Positions 56,082 to 64,000 of a stretch of DNA of 64,000 nucleotides are shown here, piece by piece. Each line of letters starts with the position of its first letter. The stretch's first letter is position 1. Origin of the DNA: Erinaceus europaeus (Eukaryota > Chordata > Mammalia > Eulipotyphla > Erinaceidae). The stretch spans positions 4,218,726 to 4,282,725 of the forward strand of contig NC_080181.1 of NCBI RefSeq assembly GCF_950295315.1. The letters are read 5' to 3'. The notes under the pieces are model-generated. The model made no database searches. It had not been told where the DNA came from and was given only the letters and a program-made list of their open reading frames with translations. The translations under genes were made by a program, and so were the position numbers.

Positions 56082-56303
56082 CTTTTTAAATTTTTTTTTT
56101 TACTATATTTATTTACTGGATAGAGATAGCCAAAAATCAAGAAGGAAGGGTGTGGTAGAAAAGGAGAGAGACAGAGAGATACTTGCAACACTGCTTCACC
56201 ACTCACGAAGCTTTCCCCCTACAGGTGGGGATGAGGGGCTTGAACCCAGGTCCTTTCACCTTATAATGTGTGTGCTCAAGCAGGTGTACCACCACCTGGC
56301 CCT
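56082..56303 (-). mobile_element. older ERI-related SINE, antisense
   Basis: ATTTATTTACTGGATAGAGA, CCCCCTACAGGTGGGGATGA, reverse B box CTTGAACCCAGGTCC, ACCACCACCTGGCCCT. Confidence 0.85.
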
Positions 56304-56924
56304 GCATCACTATTTTCTCCATGCTGGATCATTCATTCTCACCAGTAAACATACTAGGATATTAAATATCTTCAACATGACCATTTCGTGATTCAGCATT
56401 CTTCTCTAGTTCTTCTCTTATTTCCTCTGCTCACCATTATCGCAGGACTTTTCTCAGAGTTTCCTAAACTCTCTGATATTTTCTCCAATTTTGCCCATGT
56501 TTAATTCTAGAAGGCCTTACCAATTGCCACTCCAGTCACCAGAAACCCCCACACTGGCAAAGTCAAACAACTGGATGAAAGGGCATCCAGATTACAGCAG
56601 TGACAACCAGAATAACAAGAATAGGCAGATGCCAGAGATGTAACAGGAACCAAACTGATCGAATCTGGTGATCGGCAGATTATGGAGAAAGGGAAAGATG
56701 CCAGCACTTTACCTACTCACAAGATACTTTATATAAGACCTTGGAGTTTATAAAGAAATATAAATTTTCAAAATTCCATGCTAGAAAATCACCCTCTGCC
56801 CCATGGCAAAAGAGCATAAACAGCAATATACATAAAGAACGTGTTCTCCTTGCTGTGCCGCCTCTCACACATCTTCTGCATCTTCTGCACCACTGTTAGC
56901 AAGCAGTTAATTGAGCTAGGAAGT
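56304..56924. other. intronic sequence without recognisable features
   Basis: Nothing recognised. Confidence 0.45.
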
Positions 56925-57128
56925 CTTCTTTTTAAAATGTTTTATTTCTTTCCGTATTCAGAGTAAATACAGAGATAAATTGATAGGGGAGGGCAAGAGT
57001 AAGACACCTGCAGCAGCATTTCGCTTCGCAGGAAGCTTCCCCCCATGCAGATAGGGACCAGGGGCTTGAACCCAGTCCCTGAGTAAAGTAATGTGTGTGC
57101 TCAACCACATGCACCACCACCAGGCTCC
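56925..57128 (-). mobile_element. older ERI-related SINE, antisense
   Basis: TACAGAGATAAATTGATAGG, CACCTGCAGCAGCATTTCGC, reverse B box GGGCTTGAACCCAG, CACCACCAGGCTCCC. Confidence 0.82.
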
Positions 57129-57130
57129 CA

Positions 57131-57256
57131 AATGTTTTTTTTTTCTTTTTTTCCCAGAGCACCACTCAATTCTGACTGTTGATGGTGCCGATGATCAAAC
57201 CTGGGGCCTCTCATGGGCAAGTTCTCTACAGTGGTTACTGTGCTTCCCCTGGCCCT
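57131..57256 (-). mobile_element. short SINE type 2, antisense
   Basis: Oligo-T, CCCAGAGCACCACTCAATTC, GATCAAACCTGGGGCCTC. It lies immediately next to the SINE before it. Confidence 0.78.
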
Positions 57257-57664
57257 CAGCTATTCATGAGCTCTGAACTTGTGCCAGCCACCAATAGACT
57301 AGACACAGAGAAGGGAAACTGTGTGCATTTGTCTGGGTGCTGCTTATAGGGTAGTGAATAAAGCATATATTGAGCAAGTATGCTCAGATCAAATAATTGA
57401 TTGAAATCATGATTAATTAAAAAAAACCAAAGAACACAATCACTCAGAAGTATTGGTTTTTTTTTTTTTTTGCATACAACCATGAGCTACATCATAGCTT
57501 ACCACACACGCGGAGAAAGAGAAAGAGATAGAAGAGGAAGTCAGATTAATAGATTAGCCAGTTCTATTGGAAAGAAGCAAGAGATGGGTCAGGCAAGACT
57601 TCTCTGAGGACGTGGCATTTGAAGCAGAACTTAGTTTTCATTCTTCCTTACTTTTTGGTTCATT
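57257..57664. other. intronic sequence without recognisable features
   Basis: T run near 57459-57472; nothing else recognised. Confidence 0.45.
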
Positions 57665-57874
57665 TTAAACAATAATTTATTTATTTCTTATTGGGTAGAG
57701 ACAGAGATAAATTGAGAAGAGGAGGAGATAGTGGGAAAGAGACAGAGAGACCCCTTCACCTCTGCTCACCACTTGTGAAGCTCTCCCCCTGCAGGTGGGG
57801 ACCAGAGGCTTGAACCTGGGTCCTTGTGCACTGTAATGTGTTCACTTAACTAGGTGTACCACCGCCTGGCCCCT
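57665..57874 (-). mobile_element. older ERI-related SINE, antisense
   Basis: TTTATTTCTTATTGGGTAGA, CCCCCTGCAGGTGGGGACCA, reverse B box CTTGAACCTGGGTCC, ACCACCGCCTGGCCCC. Confidence 0.87.
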
Positions 57875-57974
57875 GGAATTTAATTTTCTACAAAATTAAT
57901 GACTGAATGGATTCTGCTTTTCTAACCACAGGAACTCCCCTGGGCAATAACATAGAATAATAATGGGAAGTTGA

Positions 57975-58170
57975 CATAAGACTTACAGTCATAGGTTTGA
58001 ACTCTGCCTGCCATTCAATGGCTTAGTGATGGTGAGTGAGGTGCTCAGCCTCTCCAGTAGTTAGTTCCCTCTTATTTAAAACCAAACCGGGGTAATGATA
58101 CCTACCTTACTGTGTTTGCTTGATTTAAATGGCAGTTCAGTTGCATACATTTAACACAGCACCAAGCTGA
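57975..58170 (+). mobile_element. MIR fragment, sense
   Basis: GTTTGAACTCTGCCTGCC, AATGGCTTAGTGATGGTGAG, GTGCTCAGCCTCTCCAG, GGTAATGATACCTACCTTAC: MIR order from B-box side to 3' end. Confidence 0.75.
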
Positions 58171-58934
58171 AAGCAGGTGTTCAGCCAATGTTTATTCTCT
58201 CTCTCTCTTTATATCTCAAGCCCTCAGTGCGCATAAAGGCCTGTGATGAGACTGTGATAATTGACATCCCCCTCTAGAAATATGTATCTTTTGAACCACA
58301 TCATCCATAGAGCCCTTGAAATCAGTAAGAGTTTGTGAAATAAAATAAGTGGTGAATTGTTTACAGAGTGAATCAGGGCCTGGTATGTTTAGTATCTCAA
58401 ATGTGAGAGCTAACAGCAGGAATGCTAGCATTCTCAGTAACAAGACTGCAGTGAGAAGACAGCCTGTGCCGATTAAAGTGTAAAAATAAACTTTTAACAA
58501 TACTTTAAAACAACTCATTTGTCACGTTTTCTTCCCAAGTTTGCAATCAGGCAGCTGATCAACTGCGCTGGCAAAACTAATTCCTTCGGGATATTTTCAG
58601 TCCGTTGACTTGTTGGTGATTATTGTATGAGTAGATAGACAGCTATGGGGTAAGATACTCTTTTGGAAAGAAGAGTCTTGGGATTGTTAAAAATTTAGAA
58701 ATAAAAGACATTGTGGGGGAATGTACTAGATAACTGAAAGGACCAAATACTCGCTCAAGTGAATCTACATTAGAGACTCTAAGGAAATACATGACTTTAA
58801 AAAGAGGTGCTAGAGACATGACGTGGCATGATTTCCTAGACACTGCAGTTAGAAGGTCACTTAACCCACTAGATGTAGCATTTTTGGCGATGCTAACATG
58901 ACTCCACTGTTTTGCACAGCTTTTACTCCTCTCC
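58171..58934. other. intronic sequence without recognisable features
   Basis: Nothing recognised. Confidence 0.45.
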
Positions 58935-59140
58935 ACTGGGTTTGGATTATAATGCTCCAGGACTTGGGTTCAAGCCCCTAATCCCACCTGCAGCGGGGGA
59001 AGCTTCACACATGGTCAAGTAATATAGTAGGTCTCTCTCTTTCTCTCTCTCTCTCTTCCTCCTCTCCCTTTCTTCCTCTCTGTCTTCCCTTTCACTATCC
59101 CCATCAGTTTATCTTTGTATTTATTCTCTAAAAAATTTAA
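58935..59140 (+). mobile_element. older ERI-related SINE with (CT)n, sense
   Basis: B box GGGTTCAAGCCCC, CCTGCAGCGGGGGAAGCTTC, then a long CT-rich run and A-rich end; the first half of the head is lost. Confidence 0.8.
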
Positions 59141-59412
59141 AATAACATAGAGTAACTTAATTAAACTACTTGTTACCGATTAGCAATGGTGTAGCTGTGT
59201 GATGGGCAGTATAGCTCTGATTCAAATATGTCCTCCCTGCTTTCTAGTTGGTATGGCTGTACTGATGACCTTTTTATGACTTATCTTCGTCTTATTTGTA
59301 GCTCCCCACACCTTTTCAAATTCTGTAAAGAGTATTGTGGCTATGGCAATTTGCAATTAATGTGTGTATCGTGGTCAACCAAGTCTACTGTATTTCCAGG
59401 GAATTTTACCTT

Positions 59413-59535
59413 CTATTTTTTTTTTTCCTTCTTTTGCCAGAGTACCACTCAGCTTTGCCTGTTGGTGTGGAGAATTGAACCCGAGAGCTCTTGCATGCAA
59501 GTCCTAGTGTTAGAGCTGCACCATTTCTCCAGCTC
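59413..59535 (-). mobile_element. short SINE type 2, antisense
   Basis: Oligo-T, GCCAGAGTACCACTCAGC, GAATTGAACCCGAGAGCTC. Confidence 0.75.
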
Positions 59536-59744
59536 ACTTTCTCTTCTCAAAAGAAAAGTCCCTTGATAGAGATCTTTAATTTAAATTGTATATTATATAT
59601 TGATTTCTATAATTAACTTTCTATAATAACTTATTAAGGTAGATGATCCCTATAAGATTATTTGGAGACATTCAAATCATTTAATTATTGTATGGAACAT
59701 TAATATGTCATTTAGAACCCTTGAGTTTTTTATTTACTTTTCCC

Positions 59745-59898
59745 TTTTTTATTTTTTACTTATTATTTTTTGTTGTTGTTGCTGCTACTAGGATTCTCAT
59801 TGAAGTTCATTGCTGACACTACAAATCCAGTGCTCCTGGAGGCCATTTTTTTCAATTTCTCTATTTTTAATGGAAAGAATAGAGAAAAATTGAGTCTG
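59745..59898 (-). mobile_element. ERI-type SINE tail part, antisense
   Basis: ATTGCTGACACTACAAATCC, AGTGCTCCTGGAGGCCATTT, then a short purine block; head lost. Confidence 0.72.
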
Positions 59899-62431
59899 AA
59901 TCTGATGATTTTTTTTTAAGTGTGTTTGTGTGTGTGTGTTAGACTGAAATAAAAGCAAGGTGAAAGGTGATAAAGCCAAGGCAAAACTGAGGTGCTATCC
60001 ATATTCTCTCTTGCTTTCTCTCTGTCTGCACTGACTACTGGCTTCATTTAACCTAAATTTACTTAAGTAACTTCAATGGCAGGTTATCTCTTTCCACATA
60101 GTAGGTGCTCCAGTGGTTCTCAGACATGCAGGCTTTTTTCCTCGCCATGGATGTAGACTTTCTTAAAACAGTTCTAACTTTGCCTTCCTCTCAGTGGAAC
60201 AAGCATTGTTATGGCAGTCAGAAAAATTCATCTAAGTAGAATTGGGGCAGATGCCCACCAGCGGATGCCTAGAGCCAGGATGGCTCTATAGGAAACAGTA
60301 ATTCCCACTCAAACATGTAGTTACAGAAGATGGAGGAACACACTTCCCAAACAAAATTCTGTGGAAGTAGCTGTTAAAATGAAAAGCAAGCAAACAAGCA
60401 AGCAAGCCAACAAAAAGCAGTTGTTGAATAAAACTGTCGCAGATGTGTCGCCATCTACAGATGGCAAAAACACAAAGAGCTCTTATTTGAGCATAAAAAT
60501 AATCAGCCAGATATCATTAACTTATCAGCTAAGCCATATTTTTAAGGTTTGCCGGTTATGAATTATTATTAACACTGAGCTTAAGTGCCACCAAAAAATG
60601 TTGGGAGAGGTATTTCCTGAAGTCACCCCAGTCACTGTCCTTCGGTTAGGGCAGGTCGCCAAGGAATGCAGGAGGAGTGGAGATCCCTGCTGTGCCGATT
60701 TTGAATTATCTTCTTTAAATTACACTGCTCTTTAATTCTAGAAATGATAGGTAACAGGATAAAAGTCAGAATGGAGGCAGATTGAAATCTAAATTTATTT
60801 AACACACATAAAAAAATACCTAAAGAAACGGTTGAAATATGTAATTCCACTATTGGAAGCTACTTTTCAGTAGGTGTGAGATGGAGTCCTGTTGTAAGAA
60901 ATTTTAGTAAGTTTTCCAGGTTTTTAAAATGTCATTGATGCTCTGATCTACAATGCACCTGGAGGAACACTGCTCTAAATTGCCTTCCCTTTAGGGAAAA
61001 GCTCCCTATCTCTTTGTAAGTAATTGGAATAAATAAGAAAATCAACAACCATGAAGACATAGAGAGTAATGTGCTCTCAGCTGGACGGCTTCTATTTATT
61101 AGGAATTAGGGTAATTCGGGGTCATCTTCTAATGGCCTGTAATTCCAAAGTAGGGCAGCCAAGTAGACAGAACAGGCAGGTGTGGGGAAGAGATGCAGGC
61201 GCCATTTCCCTAGAGCAGTATTTAACTGCACAGGAGGAGCTAGCAAAGTCTGAAAGAGCTGCCTTGATGGATAAATACACCTAATTTTTATCTTTAACTG
61301 TGTGTTTTAAGACTGTTTCCCTTTATTTTTTATCTCCATACCCTCTCCAACAGGAAAAAGAAAAAAATTCCCAAGTCAAACTGTAGTTAACTTGAGATAT
61401 TAGAAATTGCTGCTGCAATAACCTGTAACTTGGCGGACAGACAGTACATATTGTAATACGTATGAGATGCCTGGACTGCTAGGTTGGCTTAAACAGCTCA
61501 ATAGAGTGAGGCAGGAGAACTGATGTTGACTATGGTCAGAACACTCACATTGTGCCCCATTTAAACCACCAGTTTTCCGTAGGACCCTAGATCTGTTACC
61601 GACCCCTTTGATTCCTAGATCTCTTCTCTGAAAGAATGACAGATTATATAAGCTAGAGTGGACTGTGGTTCCAGTATAATTATATTATCAGATGTAAATT
61701 AAAATATAATCCCTGAAAGTAATTAGTTGTTAAAGAACAAAATAGATCTGAAGAGCTTTCTTATCTGTCCTTGTAGCATTGCTGAGAGTGAAAGTTTTAA
61801 AAAATGTGTCCTTATAGTGAGCCTCAACTTAGGATATATAATTTGAATGATCCCTTTCAAACCTTTTTATTTTTAATAAAAATAAATAAAATAAGATATA
61901 AATGGCTTTATTTGAATGATCTAAATATAAATAAATAAAACAAAAGTAAAAAGTAGCCTAACTGATCTGTTAGAAAATTTCTTGGACTTCGGAGTGAGGC
62001 CTAACACGTCATTTTGTCATAATGAGATCATGTGAGAGGACCAGATCCTACCTGCACAAAGTTATTCTCCACACAGTACCAGCAGTGATGTCCTTTGAGT
62101 CAGTGTAATGGATTAAACTCATTAAACAGATGCCTTTCAATTCACGAGTCTTACCTAAAAGAGAATAGAGTATGCACAGAACTGACTTCCTTTAGTCAAC
62201 AAATTCAGTCATATTCTGGCATTATTCAGAGGCAAAGCTGGGTTTCTAAGGACCTAAAACATTTAATTATGATATTGTCTCTAGTAAAAATAAATAAATA
62301 AAAGTATTAATGTGGAAATGGATTCTAGATGTAATGCTTATTTAGGATGGGGACACCCCCACTCCAAAGTACTATAGCTTTACAGATTCTGGTTGTTTTA
62401 TTCTGAGACCTTTTAAAATAATTTACTAGAA
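59899..62431. other. intronic sequence, longest stretch without a recognised repeat
   Basis: About 2.5 kb with a short (TG)n near 59923-59939 and short poly-A tracts only. No coding similarity found on either strand. Confidence 0.45.
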
Positions 62432-62493
62432 ATACACACACACACACACAGAGACACACACACACACACAGACACACACACACACACACACAT
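62432..62493. repeat. interrupted (CA)n microsatellite
   Basis: CA repeats broken twice by CAGA; likely polymorphic. Confidence 0.95.
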
Positions 62494-62667
62494 ATTCTAG
62501 CTTCATCTTGAGTTCCATTACTCTTCTATAAAACTCCACAGCATCCAGCATTTGCCAGCACTCCCAGGAAGCCCTGCAAGTTAGGGCAGTGGAATAAGCA
62601 TCCCAGTAAATGTGGTAAATAGGCAGAGGAGGAGCAAGAGCACTGTAGAATTAACTTGAGTGGCTAA

Positions 62668-62870
62668 GAAGGACGAGAGCTAGCTTACTCAGTAAAGCAC
62701 ATGCTTTATCATGTGTGAGGACCTGGGTTCAAGGCTCACATGCATAGGAGAAGCTTTACAAGCAGTGGAGCATTGCTGTGCCTCCCATGCCCTCCCCCCA
62801 CATGTACCTCTCTCCCACTCTCCCACCCTTCCTCCCTCCTCCCTCCCTTTCTCTTTCTATTTCTGTGTTT
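62668..62870 (+). mobile_element. older ERI-related SINE, sense
   Basis: GAGCTAGCTTACTCAGTAAA head, B box GGGTTCAAGGCTCAC, AGAAGCTTTACAAGCAGTGG, C/T-rich stretch. Confidence 0.78.
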
Positions 62871-63379
62871 GATTAAAAGGGATTAAAAATAGAGTCCACT
62901 GGGACTTCTAGAGTACATTCCTGATGATGGTAAAAGAGTTGGGTGGGAGGATGGAGGGGTTAGAAATGGACGTTGAGACTGATGGAAGTTTGCAGTCAGA
63001 TTTAGCTGCTGAGCAGAATGCCTAGCGGTTCACGTTGGGGGCTCACCTGTGAAGGGGCATTGCAGTGAACTCCACACCAGGACACATTCAGCGGGGTTTA
63101 CAGGATCATCAGCAGGCCAATTCCTGCTGTTGAGGGGAGGAAATGAAAAAACGGACTGTGTGAGGAAAGACAGGAGATGGATATAAAAACAAAGTCGAAG
63201 AGAAAAACACTGAGGAAGAAATGTTTGAGCATCTGCTTTGAGTGATAGAGCAGTACTAACTATTCCTTCCACTTACTATATCTCAGGTTGTTGGTACTCA
63301 GCAAACACTAAACTGGGAAGCCATCAGAAGTAATGGAGGGAGTTTGCCTGGAAGAACAGGACATTACATTAATGGCAAG
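62871..63379. other. intronic sequence without recognisable features
   Basis: Nothing recognised. Confidence 0.45.
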
Positions 63380-63490
63380 TCTGTGCCTTCAGTGCACAGA
63401 TGAGAAAAAAGAGGCACAGAAGTCACTGACTTGTCAGGGATGGTGCAGTCTAGTTATTAGCTGAGTCAGATCTGGGAACCCAGTCTCTGG
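63380..63490 (+). mobile_element. MIR fragment, sense
   Basis: CACAGATGAGAAAAAAGAGG, CACAGAAGTCACTGACTTGT and GATCTGGGAACCCAG follow the MIR core. Confidence 0.65.
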
Positions 63491-64000
63491 TGAAAACACT
63501 AGCGATGTGTTTGTTGCTCTGACTGTTTTGTTAAAAAAAGAAAAAGAAAAAACAAATAAACCCAGAGCTCTTCTGTCTGTCCTGACTGAACTTAAAAATT
63601 CTGCGTGGAGTTGTCCATCTTCTTTCTTCAAGGCAACCCTTTCTTCCTTTGGATGTGCAGCTTGCCTTCATGTCTTACAGCATTTCTCTTGGGGATCTCT
63701 CTCCTCTCTGCCCACACAGGCACATAGACCTGCATAAGGCATCTTGCACAAAGACCCATCAGTGCATTTATGCTCCTCCAGACATATGTCCAAACTTTTC
63801 AGAGGTATTCCTATGAAATTATAACTATTTCCTCTAAGGTGTGTTGCATATAGGAACTTACTGATAAATTGATTTTGGAAGAGAATTAGTTGCAGTGTTT
63901 CCTGGGGGCACTTGTCTTGAATTCATCAAGTCTCAGTCTATGTGTTCTTTTTCATTTGTCTTTTTTTTCCCTTTTCCTTTTTCTTTTTTTCCTTCAGATA
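63491..64000. other. intronic sequence ending in a long pyrimidine tract
   Basis: The window ends ...CCTTCAG|ATA after an almost unbroken pyrimidine run from ~63957. It looks like a splice acceptor, but the phase does not fit the expected next CNTN5 exon (see findings). Confidence 0.5.

Larger units (their letters stand above)
49735..64000 (+). other. CNTN5: 5' part of the next CNTN5 intron
   Basis: Begins with GTAAGT and continues to the window edge (at least 14.2 kb). No further contactin coding sequence was found. The family motif expected in the next exon, VMGEYEPK, is not visible. Confidence 0.88.

Overview
This is mammalian nuclear DNA. It is AT-rich, filled with retrotransposons, and lies almost entirely inside introns of one gene. 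The only protein-coding sequence I can support is two short plus-strand exons of contactin-5 (CNTN5, also called NB-2), at 594-689 and 49531-49734. They are consecutive: each begins and ends in phase 1, and joined across a ~48.8 kb intron they encode one immunoglobulin domain (Ig2) of a GPI-anchored neuronal adhesion protein. No start codon, stop codon, promoter, CpG island, tRNA, rRNA or complete gene is visible.

The repeats suggest a hedgehog (Erinaceidae, probably Erinaceus). More than 50 tRNA-derived SINE copies or fragments have a head with RNA polymerase III A-box and B-box signals, a pyrimidine-rich middle, a CAA/TAA-rich section and often a conserved tail before poly(A). I recognise this as the Erinaceus (ERI-type) SINE. 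The organism call is from memory of the repeat, not from a search.

Layout: 1-593, end of the upstream intron; 594-689, exon A; 690-49530, large intron; 49531-49734, exon B; 49735-64000, part of the next intron. The large intron holds SINEs of several ages, LINE-1 ORF2 remnants (9.8-11.5, 23.8-24.4, 37.5-38.1 kb), many L1-type 3' tails of at least three kinds, and copies of a longer element of up to ~2 kb that ends in an L1-type tail but whose body is not recognisable ORF2 (13.2-15.3, 35.5-37.2, 42.9-43.8 kb). At 34.8-40.2 kb an old antisense L1 is split by a 4.1 kb stack of nested insertions. The downstream intron has mostly older SINEs, microsatellites and ancient MIR fragments.

The points most worth a second look are the L1-tailed composite element, two L1-type insertions with inverted 5' parts and clear target-site duplications (23.1-24.4 and 48.4-48.9 kb), a fold-back inside the 9.8-11.5 kb L1, the nested stack, paired cryptic splice sites in antisense SINEs, and an unexplained 36-bp exact direct repeat (19.0 and 22.2 kb). 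I found no new multi-gene system. Repeat boundaries without a stated target-site duplication are good to about 10-30 bases.
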